Shown here: one piece after another, positions 26,811 to 35,738 of the stretch
How the letters are laid out: every line of letters begins with the position of its first letter
How positions within the stretch are numbered: position 1 is the first letter of the stretch
Source: Thermocrinis albus DSM 14484
Lineage (GTDB): Bacteria; Aquificota; Aquificia; Aquificales; Aquificaceae
Length of the DNA stretch: 64,000 nt
Assembly (NCBI RefSeq): GCF_000025605.1
Contig: NC_013894.1
Coordinates: 1,101,529-1,165,528 of the forward strand
Direction: 5' to 3'
Notes under the pieces: model-generated
What the model was told of the DNA's origin: nothing
The model's database searches: none
Seen by the model: the letters and a program-made list of their open reading frames with translations, nothing else
Position numbers and translations under genes: made by a program

Positions 26811-28529
26811 ATGCCGTGGGCAAAGGAAGAAGATTTCATTGATCTTATCCCAAGATACAGGGATGTAAAGGTACAGGCAAAATCCACCATAACGGAGATA
26901 TGGGTACCATCGTCGCAACTTTTAGACCTTCTGAAGACCCTTAAGGAGGAGAAGGGTTATAAACTCTTCATAGATCATTCGGTGGTGGACTTTCCAGATC
27001 GTTCACCTCGTTTCATGGCCTTTTACATACTGTACAACGTACACGATAGGAAGAGGGTTGTGGTAAAAACCTGGACGGACGGAGTCCTTCCCAGTATAGA
27101 GAAGTTATGGTTTGCAGGTAAGTGGGCAGAGAGAGAGTGCTACGATATGTTCGGTATAAAGTACGAGGGACATGAGAACTTGGTGAGAGCTTTCATGTGG
27201 GAGACCTATCCCTACCATCCCCTGAGGAAAGACTTTCCCCTTGAGGGTTATGCCACGGAATACCTTCCGTCCCTCAACGAAGTTCTTTTGGGAGAAAACC
27301 TGCAGGGTCTTATGAACTACGATAGGATGCACACACCTGTGCCTACCTTAGAGGACCTAGAGATAACGGAGAAGAAGAGACTACAGAAGAAAGCTCAGTT
27401 AGTCCTCAACTGGGGACCCCTCCATCCTGGAACACACGGCACCATGTGGTTCCTCTTTGACCTAGAGGGGGAACGTGTGGTGCAGTGTGATGTTATCTTA
27501 GGTCAGTTACACAGGGGTGTAGAGAAGCTGGCCGAGAACGAAATGTACAACCAGTTTCTCGTTTACACCGACCGGATGGACTACATATCTGCTCTCTGTT
27601 CCAACCAAGCGTGGGTGGTGGCTGTGGAACGCCTGCTGGGCATAGAAGATCTCGTGCCTGAAAAGGCCAAGTACATAAGGACTATGATGTCGGAACTCCA
27701 AAGAATAAACTCCCACCTTCTTTGGTTAGGTACCTACGCACTGGACATCGGGGCTCTCACTATATTCTTGTATGCCTTTAAGGAAAGAGAGAAGATAATG
27801 GATATCATAGAGGGTATTACGGGTGCACGTCTCACCATAACGTACCCTCGCATAGGTGGTGTGCGCATGGACCTTCCCGAAGGAGCGCTAGAGGTGATTA
27901 AGGCTTTCATAAAGCGTCTCCCTTATGAACTGAGGGAGTGGGAGACGATCCTCAGCAGAAACAGAATATGGTTGAGAAGAAACAAAGACATAGGTGTGAT
28001 AACGGAGGAGGATGTTTACTACTACGGTCTTACAGGTCCTGTGGCACGTGGTTCCGGCGTCCCCTACGATCTGCGAAAGCTAGAACCCTACGATGCTTAC
28101 CCCTGGGTGGAATTTGATGTACCGGTGGGAGAGGTGGGAGACGTGTACGATAGGTATCTGGTGCGCCTCGAAGAGATGAGGCAGAGTGTAAGAATCATTG
28201 AGCAATGTGTCCAAAAGCTGGAAAAGATGCCTAAAGATGCACCCTTTTTTGCAGAGTCTCCGGATCCAAAGAAGCTGAAACTTACGCTGGACGGCATAGG
28301 TCTTAAGGTACCAGAAGGTGAGATATACTCCTCCGGTGAGAATCCTAGGGGAGAGCTGGGCTTTTACATCTACTCTACCGGAGGTGTAAAACCCTACAGG
28401 GTTAAGATAAGACCGGGCTCTATGTACAACCTGTGCGTGTATCCCAAGCTCATGAAAGACAGGGTGGTGGCAGATGCCGTGGCCATCTTGGCCAGTTTGG
28501 ATCCGGTGGTGGGTGAGATAGACAGATGA
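26811..28529 (+). CDS. nuoCD: NADH-quinone oxidoreductase subunits C and D, fused
   Basis: 572 aa. Residues 1 to about 175 are NuoC (30-kDa domain: WFAGKWAERECYDMFGI, HPLRKDFPLEGY). A linker of about 20 leads to NuoD (49-kDa domain) with GPLHPGTHG, the quinone-site histidine motif, LGQLHRGVEKLAE and the C-terminal KIRPGSMYNL. Fusion of C and D is known in several lineages. NuoD forms the quinone chamber with NuoB. GAGGTG precedes the ATG. No nuoB, E, F or G is nearby, so the rest of the peripheral arm must be encoded elsewhere. Confidence 0.96.
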   Translation: MPWAKEEDFIDLIPRYRDVKVQAKSTITEIWVPSSQLLDLLKTLKEEKGYKLFIDHSVVDFPDRSPRFMAFYILYNVHDRKRVVVKTWTDGVLPSIEKLWFAGKWAERECYDMFGIKYEGHENLVRAFMWETYPYHPLRKDFPLEGYATEYLPSLNEVLLGENLQGLMNYDRMHTPVPTLEDLEITEKKRLQKKAQLVLNWGPLHPGTHGTMWFLFDLEGERVVQCDVILGQLHRGVEKLAENEMYNQFLVYTDRMDYISALCSNQAWVVAVERLLGIEDLVPEKAKYIRTMMSELQRINSHLLWLGTYALDIGALTIFLYAFKEREKIMDIIEGITGARLTITYPRIGGVRMDLPEGALEVIKAFIKRLPYELREWETILSRNRIWLRRNKDIGVITEEDVYYYGLTGPVARGSGVPYDLRKLEPYDAYPWVEFDVPVGEVGDVYDRYLVRLEEMRQSVRIIEQCVQKLEKMPKDAPFFAESPDPKKLKLTLDGIGLKVPEGEIYSSGENPRGELGFYIYSTGGVKPYRVKIRPGSMYNLCVYPKLMKDRVVADAVAILASLDPVVGEIDR

Positions 28530-28555
28530 TAAAATACTGCAGGCCGGAGTGAGAC

Positions 28556-29602
28556 ATGGAGCTAGGTGTGAGCTTACTGGTGATAGCTATCAAGATTCTG
28601 GTAATACTGGGGGTAGTGTTGGGAGTGGGTGCATACCTTACGTGGGTGGAGAGAAAGGTGGCAGCTCACATTCAGCGAAGACCCGGTCCCATGGTGGTGG
28701 GATGGCATGGTCTCTTACAACCTCTGGCGGATGGGCTGAAACTTATAACCAAGGAGGATCTCTTTCCCAGATACGGTAACAAGTTCCTCTACAACTTAGC
28801 TATAGTCATGGCTTTGGTGCCAGCGGTGCTGGTGTTTGCGGTGGTACCTTTCGGTCCCCAGGTGGAGATACTGGGAGTTAAGGTAAAGCCTATACTGACA
28901 GATGTAAACGTGGGTCTTCTTTTGGTGTTCGCTCTTGGTTCTATGGCGGTGTACGCTATAGCGTTGGCAGGATGGGCTTCCAACTCCAAATACGCTCTTA
29001 TAGGCTCCATGAGAAAGGCGGGTATCATCGTGTCCTACGAAGTGGTCATCACCTTCGCCGTCATGGGACCTGTCATACTGGCCGGGACTCTTTCCACCTA
29101 CGATATTGTCCAAAAACAGATAGAGCAGGGGCTTTGGTACATATGGCTACAGCCTTTGGCTTTCGTGGTTTACCTGTTTGCCATGTTGGCAGAAACAGGA
29201 AGAGTCCCCTTTGATATTCAGGAGGCTGAGGCAGAACTGGTCACAGGTTTTACGGTAGAGTACGGTGGTATGAAGTTTGGCATATTCCCCTTGGTGGAAT
29301 GGTACGTAGAAGTACTGTCTCTCTCAGCTATAGCGGTGGTACTCTTCTTGGGTGGTTGGTCTCCTATAAACATACCTTTTCTGGGATTCGTGGATCCTTT
29401 GTTTTTCTTGGGTCCCCTGTCTCCCTTTGTCTGGTTCATACTGAAGGTAACGTTGCTTTTCCTCTTTGTCCTTTGGCTTCACTGGACGCTCCCTCGCTAC
29501 AGAATAGACCAGATCACGGAAACTGCCTGGAAGGTGATGCTTCCCATAACCTTCATCAACCTTGTGTTTACCGCAGTGATAGCACCTCTGGTGTGGAGGT
29601 AA
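28556..29602 (+). CDS. nuoH: NADH-quinone oxidoreductase subunit H
   Basis: 348 aa, eight helices. Quinone-entry motifs are GLLQPLADGLKLITKED, the loop AETGRVPFDIQEAEAELVTG with its charged residues, and the C-terminal LRYR-like LPRYRIDQ. It connects the quinone site with the membrane arm. It follows nuoCD by 26 bp and has GGAGTGAG before the ATG. TAAAAT just after the nuoCD stop could be an internal promoter element. Only one nuoH is present for two sets of antiporter-like subunits. Confidence 0.96.
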   Translation: MELGVSLLVIAIKILVILGVVLGVGAYLTWVERKVAAHIQRRPGPMVVGWHGLLQPLADGLKLITKEDLFPRYGNKFLYNLAIVMALVPAVLVFAVVPFGPQVEILGVKVKPILTDVNVGLLLVFALGSMAVYAIALAGWASNSKYALIGSMRKAGIIVSYEVVITFAVMGPVILAGTLSTYDIVQKQIEQGLWYIWLQPLAFVVYLFAMLAETGRVPFDIQEAEAELVTGFTVEYGGMKFGIFPLVEWYVEVLSLSAIAVVLFLGGWSPINIPFLGFVDPLFFLGPLSPFVWFILKVTLLFLFVLWLHWTLPRYRIDQITETAWKVMLPITFINLVFTAVIAPLVWR

Positions 29603-29605
29603 AAC

Positions 29606-30232
29606 ATGATAAGGAAAGTTTTTGAGAAACCCCTTACGTGGCTGGAGAGGATCCTATTTCTGGACTTTATCAGAGGGCTTTCCATCACCATAAGGCACGC
29701 CTTTCGCCGTACCATAACAACACATTACCCTTATGAAAAGCTGACCCCTCCCAAGCGGTTCAGAGGTTTCTTTGGTCATAAGGTGGTGGACGGTAGAGAG
29801 CCACAACCTGCTTTTGACGAGTGGGTAGAACGCTTCAAGATAGAGGTGGTACCCGGCAGAAGTAGGTGCGTGGTTTGCTTGCTCTGTAAGAGGGCTTGTC
29901 CCGTTCCCCAACTCTTTGAGATAGAGGGTGAGAAACTGCCCAACGGGAAGAGAAGGGTCAGTGTGTTTAACATGAACATGATGCTGTGCACCTTCTGTGG
30001 TTTCTGTGTAGATGCGTGTCCTGTGGACTGTCTTTTCCAAAGTGATATTCACGAAACGGCATCTTACAGTAGGAAGGATGCTGTCTTAGATCTGGAGACT
30101 TTGGAAAGAATAGGTAGAGATTGGCAGAGAAGGAGAGAGAATGAACCAGACAGAATTTGGATAGACGATGAACAGAGAATGAAGTTGTGGTATGAGAACC
30201 AGTTAAAACTACCGGAGGTGAAGGAAAATTGA
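29606..30232 (+). CDS. nuoI: NADH-quinone oxidoreductase subunit I (copy 2)
   Basis: 208 aa. Cluster ligands: C88, C91, C94, C98 (CVVCLLCKRACP) and C128, C131, C134, C138 (CTFCGFCVDACP). Both copies keep a basic N-terminus and the WIDDxxRxKLW C-terminal segment, but differ throughout. The two are therefore old paralogs, in contrast with NuoL. Start codon 3 bp after nuoH. Confidence 0.96.
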   Translation: MIRKVFEKPLTWLERILFLDFIRGLSITIRHAFRRTITTHYPYEKLTPPKRFRGFFGHKVVDGREPQPAFDEWVERFKIEVVPGRSRCVVCLLCKRACPVPQLFEIEGEKLPNGKRRVSVFNMNMMLCTFCGFCVDACPVDCLFQSDIHETASYSRKDAVLDLETLERIGRDWQRRRENEPDRIWIDDEQRMKLWYENQLKLPEVKEN

Positions 30233-30762
30233 TGCAGTGGGCGGCCTTCGGGGCCTTTTCTCTGTCTGCCCTGTTGTTTGGACTGGGTGTCGTTCTTCTC
30301 CCTAATCCCATATACGTTATCCTCTCCCTTTTGGCATCCCTCATCTCTATAGCAGGTGTGTTCTTCGTAGCCGGTGCAGAACTGGTAGGTGCCCTCCAGC
30401 TGCTCATATACGCTGTTGCCATAACGGTTTTCTATGTTTTTGTGCTTACTGCTGTTCCGTGGGAGAAGGCTCTAAAGAAAGACAGCCACTACAGGGTAGA
30501 AGGTGCTCTCACTTTTCCCCTTCTACTGCTCCTTTACGGACAGGTTATCGTCACCTTCCTTTTGGGTGTTTCTGTTTCTCCCAAAGGGGAGATAAGGAAT
30601 ATTCTGAAGGATCTTACCAACACGGAGGCGGTGGGTGTTATCCTGTTCAGTAAGTACTTCTTAGCCTTTGAGCTAGTTTCTTTGGTTCTACTAATAGGTA
30701 TGCTGGGAGCCATATTGATAGGAAGAAAGGAGGAGAGAGTCTATGAGAACGATTCCCCTTGA
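30232..30762 (+). CDS. nuoJ: NADH-quinone oxidoreductase subunit J (copy 2)
   Basis: 176 aa from the ATG at 30232, chosen over the TTG one codon upstream; it overlaps the nuoI stop as TGATG with GGAGGTGAAGG upstream. Keeps the core ELVGALQLLIYAVAITVFYVFVL. Five helices. The last 20 bp overlap nuoK copy 2. Confidence 0.94.
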   Translation: MQWAAFGAFSLSALLFGLGVVLLPNPIYVILSLLASLISIAGVFFVAGAELVGALQLLIYAVAITVFYVFVLTAVPWEKALKKDSHYRVEGALTFPLLLLLYGQVIVTFLLGVSVSPKGEIRNILKDLTNTEAVGVILFSKYFLAFELVSLVLLIGMLGAILIGRKEERVYENDSP

Positions 30763-31051
30763 GGCCTATTTGATACTCTCCTTTCTGCTTTTTGGGCTCG
30801 GGCTTTTGGGAATGATAGCGAGGCGTAATCTGGTTACCGTCCTCATGAGTATGGAGTTGGCCCTCAACGCCGTCAATGTGGCTCTCGTGGGTGCAGATGT
30901 GCATCTGGGTATGGTGGAAGGACAGATATTTGCTCTCTTCATAATAGCTCTTGCTGCAGCTGAAGCTGCGGTGGGGCTTGGTATAATAATAGCCATCTTT
31001 CGACTCAGGAAGGTGGAGTCCACCGATGAGATAACAGACATGAGGGGATGA
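30743..31051 (+). CDS. nuoK: NADH-quinone oxidoreductase subunit K (copy 2)
   Basis: 102 aa. Buried glutamates E38 (LMSMELALNAVN) and E74 (AAAEAAVG). Begins inside nuoJ with GGAGGAGAG upstream of the ATG, and ends in the ATGATGATG before nuoL. Diverged from copy 1 throughout. Confidence 0.95.
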   Translation: MRTIPLEAYLILSFLLFGLGLLGMIARRNLVTVLMSMELALNAVNVALVGADVHLGMVEGQIFALFIIALAAAEAAVGLGIIIAIFRLRKVESTDEITDMRG

Positions 31052-31053
31052 TG

Positions 31054-32673
31054 ATGGAATTCCTACTGGTACTGATCTTTCCGGTTGTAGCCTTTTTGGT
31101 GGTGGGGCTTTTGGGAAGGAGACTGGGAGACTTTCCTTCCGCCATCATCACCGTACTGGCATCCTCTCTGTCCTTTCTGTTTTCCCTCTATGCCGCACTG
31201 CAGGCCATCAAAAACCCAGTGCATGTTCCCCTTTACACCTTCATCCTCCTACAGTCTAAACCCCTTGAGCTGGGCCTTCTCTTTGACACCCTTTCATCGG
31301 TGGTAGCCACACTGGTCACCTTCGTAGCCACCTTTATCTTCCTGTACTCGATAGGCTACATGAGGAACCTCTTCGGTCAGTGGACCTACAAGTTTTACGC
31401 TTACCTGTCCTTCTTCCTTTTCTCAATGCTTCTGATAGTTCTGTCTGACAATCTTCTTCTTCTCTTCTTTGGTTGGGAAGGTGTAGGACTAGCCTCTTAC
31501 CTTCTGATAGGATACTTCCATGAGCAGAGGAAAGCCACCAACGCAGCGCTGGAAGCCTTTGTTATGAACAGAGTAGGGGACTGGCTGTTTCTTTTGGGGA
31601 TTCTCATGAGCTTTATCACCTTTGGATCCATCCGTTATCAGGAGATGTGGGAGAAAGCCCACTTAGTAGACCCTCTCATGTTGTCTTGGGCATGTCTTTT
31701 ACTCTTTGGTGGTGCGGTAGGCAAATCGGGGCAGGTACCTTTACACACCTGGCTACCCAACGCCATGGCAGGTCCGACACCCGTATCTGCACTACTCCAC
31801 TCCTCCACCATGGTAGCTGCTGGGGTGTACATGGTAGCCAGACTACATCCGGTATTTGAAGCCAGTGACACAGCTCTGAAGGTCATTGTATTGGTAGGGA
31901 GCGTAACCGCCCTTATGGCAGCATTAGCTGCCACATCCCATACGGACATAAAGAAGATCATAGCCTTTTCCACCATGAGCCAGTTGGGGCTCATGTTCAT
32001 AGCATTAGGACTGAAGGATAAGCTGGCGGGGAGTTTTCATCTGATAACCCATGCCTTTTTCAAGGCACTGTTATTTTTAGCAGCAGGATCGGTGATACAC
32101 ACCTTTCACCATAAGGTACACGACATATACGAAGTAGGGGGCTTAAGGAATAAGATGCCTGTAACCTATCTAAGCTTTATGGTAGGGGCTTTAGCATTAG
32201 CTGGTGTGTTTCCCTTTGCTGGCTTTTGGAGTAAGGAGTTGATTTTAGGGAGGGCGTACGAGGCTAGTTTTGGCATAGGTGTGTTGGTGAGTGTAGTGAG
32301 CGTGTTGACAGCCTATTACATATTCAGGGAAGGGTTTGTGATGTTTCACGGGGAGGAGAGGAAAGGAGGTGCGCACGAGAGTGAAGGGGTGATGATACTA
32401 CCCATGGCGGTATTGATGTTAGGGTCTGTGTTTGCGGGTTTTGGTGTGTGGTGGTACGGTAGTCTCATGGGTAAGGAGGTACACATACACGGTGATACGG
32501 TGGTACTGTCGTTGGTGATAGCCCTTGTGGGTATAGGTGTGGCGTATGGTGTGTATGTGAGAAGGTGGTTGAGTGCAGAGGAGCTTTATAGGGTGCTCAG
32601 GCCACTTCACACCACCTTCAGAGAGCAGTTCTTTACGGAAAGGTTCTACCACAAAACTTTAGCGGGAGGATAT
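31054..32673 (+). repeat. Long direct repeat, copy B (nuoL 5' 1620 bp)
   Basis: Partner of 21576-23195. Differences cluster near the ends (first 100 bp and the last ~800 bp), while the middle ~720 bp is identical. Flanking nuoK and nuoM copies show no comparable identity. Confidence 0.95.
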
Positions 32674-32868
32674 CTTCTGTGGTCCAAGGTAATGCACCAA
32701 ACAGTGGAAACCCTCCTGATAGACGGTGTTGTGAACGGTTTTTACCCTCTGTTTAGGTCTGTGGGAGGTGTTATAAATCTCCTTCAGAGAGGTAAGCTGA
32801 ACATGTATGTTTTGGGAATATATGCAGGGCTTGCCCTCTTAGTTCTCATAACGATACTGTGGAGGTGA
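31054..32868 (+). CDS. nuoL: NADH-quinone oxidoreductase subunit L (copy 2)
   Basis: 604 aa from the third of three consecutive ATGs. GAGGGG is 6 nt upstream of it, and the sequence match with copy 1 begins exactly there. Residues 1 to about 540 match copy 1 with few changes, such as V/L near 273, M/I, S/N, and S/G with K/R near 500. The C-terminal ~64 residues differ and are shorter. That end contacts or anchors the lateral helix, so the two arms may differ in their distal anchoring. Confidence 0.97.
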   Translation: MEFLLVLIFPVVAFLVVGLLGRRLGDFPSAIITVLASSLSFLFSLYAALQAIKNPVHVPLYTFILLQSKPLELGLLFDTLSSVVATLVTFVATFIFLYSIGYMRNLFGQWTYKFYAYLSFFLFSMLLIVLSDNLLLLFFGWEGVGLASYLLIGYFHEQRKATNAALEAFVMNRVGDWLFLLGILMSFITFGSIRYQEMWEKAHLVDPLMLSWACLLLFGGAVGKSGQVPLHTWLPNAMAGPTPVSALLHSSTMVAAGVYMVARLHPVFEASDTALKVIVLVGSVTALMAALAATSHTDIKKIIAFSTMSQLGLMFIALGLKDKLAGSFHLITHAFFKALLFLAAGSVIHTFHHKVHDIYEVGGLRNKMPVTYLSFMVGALALAGVFPFAGFWSKELILGRAYEASFGIGVLVSVVSVLTAYYIFREGFVMFHGEERKGGAHESEGVMILPMAVLMLGSVFAGFGVWWYGSLMGKEVHIHGDTVVLSLVIALVGIGVAYGVYVRRWLSAEELYRVLRPLHTTFREQFFTERFYHKTLAGGYLLWSKVMHQTVETLLIDGVVNGFYPLFRSVGGVINLLQRGKLNMYVLGIYAGLALLVLITILWR

Positions 32869-32871
32869 AGA

Positions 32872-34347
32872 ATGGGAGAGTTACTGGCGCTGAGCATATT
32901 TCTTCCCCTTATAACCGCCGGTCTTATAGCCATCGTTAGGAAAGAAACCTTCTCTAAAGTTATCTCCGTGATAACCAGTTTGGTGGTTTTTGTTCTCAGT
33001 TTGATTCTTTTGGCTAACTTTAGGTGGGAGGAACACCAGTTTCAACACACCCTCAGACTAAACTGGATAGAACCTCTGGGTATCTCCTTCCACATAGGTC
33101 TGGACGGTATGGGAATATCTCTTGTAGTGCTCACTGCTCTGATGTTTGTGGTGGTAACTGTTTGGTCTTTAAAGGTAGAAGACAGACCTAACCTTTACTA
33201 TGCTCTCTTCATGCTTTTGGAAACAGCGTGTATAGGTGTGTTCTCTGCACTGGATCTTTTCCTCTTCTACCTCTTCTGGGAAGGCATGCTGATACCCATG
33301 TACTTCATAATAGGTCTGTGGGGACACGACAGAAAAGTATACGCCGCCAACAAGTTTTTCATATACACCTTCTTCGGCAGCATATTTCTGCTTTTGGGTA
33401 TAGCCAGTGTGGTGGTGTACACCTATCACATAACGGGTCAAATGACCTTTGATTACCTCTTCCTTTCGCAAGTCCAGTATCCCCATTGGTTACAGATGAT
33501 CGCTTTTCTACTGTGGGGTATAGGTTTTGCCGTTAAGGTACCTATGTGGCCTGTTCATACATGGCTGCCAGATGCTCACGTAGAGGCTCCCACTGCAGGC
33601 TCCGTCATACTGGCCGCTGTTCTTCTTAAGATGGGGACATTTGGCTTTGTGAGGTACTCCTTGCCTATGTTCCCAGAAGCCAGTAAGGAGTTCATGCCTC
33701 TGGTGTTTTTCCTCAGTGTGGTGGCCATAATCTACGCAGCCATGATGGCCATAGCTCAGACCCATATTAAGAAACTGATAGCCTACTCCTCCATAAGCCA
33801 TATGGGCATGGTGACCTTGGGCACCTTTGCCGGGAACATGGATGCTCTCAACGGTGCTATATACATGATGGTGGCTCACGGTTTAGCCTCTGCAGGACTC
33901 TTTATGGCTGCTGGTTTCATTTACGACCGTGTACACTCCTACCATATGGATGATCTGGGCGGACTGGCCCGTTACATACCCAACTTGGCGGTTGTGTTTA
34001 TGTTGGTGGGACTGGTTAGTATAGGCTTCCCTGGTTTGGCAGGCTTTGTGGCTGAGTTTCTCATCCTATTTGGAACTTTCCAGAAGTATCCTCTGTGGGC
34101 GGCTCTTGCAGGTACAGGTATGATACTGGGTGCTGCCTACTTCCTTTACCTCTACAAGAGGACGATGCTGGAGGAGGAAACTATATCCGAGTACAGGAGG
34201 GAAAAATGGTCTCACCTTAGGGATCTTGAGCTCCACCACTGGGTAGGATTCTTGATAGTGATAGCTTCCTCCTTACTTTTAGGTCTTTATCCTCTACCTT
34301 TCGTAAAGCTCATGGAACAAACCTCTAGGATGATTTTGGGGAGTTAA
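32872..34347 (+). CDS. nuoM: NADH-quinone oxidoreductase subunit M (copy 2)
   Basis: 491 aa. E137 (FYLFWEGMLIPMYFIIGLWG) and the channel lysine in GFAVKVPMWPVHTWLPDAH. This form is closer to the common bacterial NuoM than copy 1. About 14 helices. 3 bp after nuoL, 2 bp before nuoN. Confidence 0.96.
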   Translation: MGELLALSIFLPLITAGLIAIVRKETFSKVISVITSLVVFVLSLILLANFRWEEHQFQHTLRLNWIEPLGISFHIGLDGMGISLVVLTALMFVVVTVWSLKVEDRPNLYYALFMLLETACIGVFSALDLFLFYLFWEGMLIPMYFIIGLWGHDRKVYAANKFFIYTFFGSIFLLLGIASVVVYTYHITGQMTFDYLFLSQVQYPHWLQMIAFLLWGIGFAVKVPMWPVHTWLPDAHVEAPTAGSVILAAVLLKMGTFGFVRYSLPMFPEASKEFMPLVFFLSVVAIIYAAMMAIAQTHIKKLIAYSSISHMGMVTLGTFAGNMDALNGAIYMMVAHGLASAGLFMAAGFIYDRVHSYHMDDLGGLARYIPNLAVVFMLVGLVSIGFPGLAGFVAEFLILFGTFQKYPLWAALAGTGMILGAAYFLYLYKRTMLEEETISEYRREKWSHLRDLELHHWVGFLIVIASSLLLGLYPLPFVKLMEQTSRMILGS

Positions 34348-34349
34348 AG

Positions 34350-35738
34350 ATGAAATGGGACGTTTTTCTACCAGACCTGATTTTGATACTGGGTATACTG
34401 GTGATCTTTGTTCTGGAACTTTTCTTAGGGAAAAGGCACTTTAAGTTTCTAACCCTGTTGGGTGCTACAGTACCCGTTTTGTCCTTTTTCTCCCTATTCT
34501 GGGTGCCTGTGAACGTTCCTATCTTTATGGAATCCTATAGTGTCAGTTCGGTAAGTTTGGTAGGTAAGGCTGTAATTTACCTACTAACATCTTTGGCTCT
34601 GTTTGCTTCTTACGACTATTTCCTCAGGAAAACATCTCCATACGGTGAGCTGGTGTATCTGATGCTTTCCGCCACCTTGGGGCTGTCTCTTCTCCTTTCC
34701 TCTTCTACCTTGCCTGTTTTGTTCCTGTCTCTTGAGCTGGCCTCTATAAGCATGTACATAATGGTGGCGCTCCTGAAGGGAGATTATCTGTCCAAGGAGG
34801 CCTCTTTTAAGTATCTCGTCATAGGATCCATAGGAACGGCCAGCTTCGGTATGGGTAGCGTCTTCTATTATGGTGCCACCGGCAGTATGCGTATCACCGT
34901 GCCCGTCTCTGAAAACTCCTTGGTTCTCTTGGCTGTCTTACTTCTACTCTCCGCCTTGGCTCTCAAGGTATCCGCTGTCCCTTTCCATTTTTGGACTCCC
35001 GACGCTTACGAAGGTGCGCCTGCTCCCGTTACAGGCTACCTTTCTACTGTTCCTAAAGTGGCCCTTTATTTCCTTCTGGTACAGCTGGCAACGCATCTTT
35101 CCCATGTGAAGGTATGGATGGTGATGGTTTCGGTGATAGCCCTTCTGTCTATGTTTTACGCCAACCTGGTGGCCTATGTTCAAAAATCGGTGAAGAGGCT
35201 TTTGGCCTATTCATCGGTGGCTCACGCAGGCTACTTTTTGATGGGGGTGGTTCTATCCGACAAGATCCTCGCCTCTGCGCTTCTCTTTTATGCATCCGTA
35301 TATGCCTTTGCCACATTGGGTGCCTTTGTGGTGCTGAGTGTTTTGGAGAAGAAGGAAGGTTTTTCTCACCATGTAGCGGACTTCAACGGTCTTTGGCGGG
35401 AAAAGCCTGTGCTGGCTTCCCTGTTAGCCCTCTTCCTGTTTGCTCTTATAGGAATACCTCCTATGGCTCTCTTTGTGGGTAAGCTGGCCCTCTTTATGGG
35501 TCTGTGGGGTAAAGGTTTTTCACTGTTGGCTTTAGCCTTTGCCGTGGCCAGCGTAATATCTGCCGGTTATTACCTGAGGGTGATAGTGCATATGTTTATG
35601 GAAGAGGGGGGTAGGAAGAGTCTGCCTCACGTATCGGCAGGAGAAGCTTTCACCTTACTGGTGTGCGGTCTTTCGGTACTGTACTTGGGTCTTTTCCCTC
35701 AAACTTTATTTAGTTTCATACAGAGAGCCTTATGGTGA
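34350..35738 (+). CDS. nuoN: NADH-quinone oxidoreductase subunit N (copy 2)
   Basis: 462 aa antiporter-like subunit: LELASISMYIMVALLKGDYLS, ALKVSAVPFHFWTPDAYEGAP, YSSVAHAGYFLMG. Last of the complex I genes. The end overlaps the downstream hydrolase by 7 bp. Diverged from copy 1 over its whole length. Confidence 0.95.
   Translation: MKWDVFLPDLILILGILVIFVLELFLGKRHFKFLTLLGATVPVLSFFSLFWVPVNVPIFMESYSVSSVSLVGKAVIYLLTSLALFASYDYFLRKTSPYGELVYLMLSATLGLSLLLSSSTLPVLFLSLELASISMYIMVALLKGDYLSKEASFKYLVIGSIGTASFGMGSVFYYGATGSMRITVPVSENSLVLLAVLLLLSALALKVSAVPFHFWTPDAYEGAPAPVTGYLSTVPKVALYFLLVQLATHLSHVKVWMVMVSVIALLSMFYANLVAYVQKSVKRLLAYSSVAHAGYFLMGVVLSDKILASALLFYASVYAFATLGAFVVLSVLEKKEGFSHHVADFNGLWREKPVLASLLALFLFALIGIPPMALFVGKLALFMGLWGKGFSLLALAFAVASVISAGYYLRVIVHMFMEEGGRKSLPHVSAGEAFTLLVCGLSVLYLGLFPQTLFSFIQRALW

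Noticed and set aside
20189..35738. Assembly artefact as cause of the nuoL repeat
   Set aside because: The copies differ at about 25 positions, have different C-termini and different neighbours, so the sequence is not a collapsed or duplicated read.
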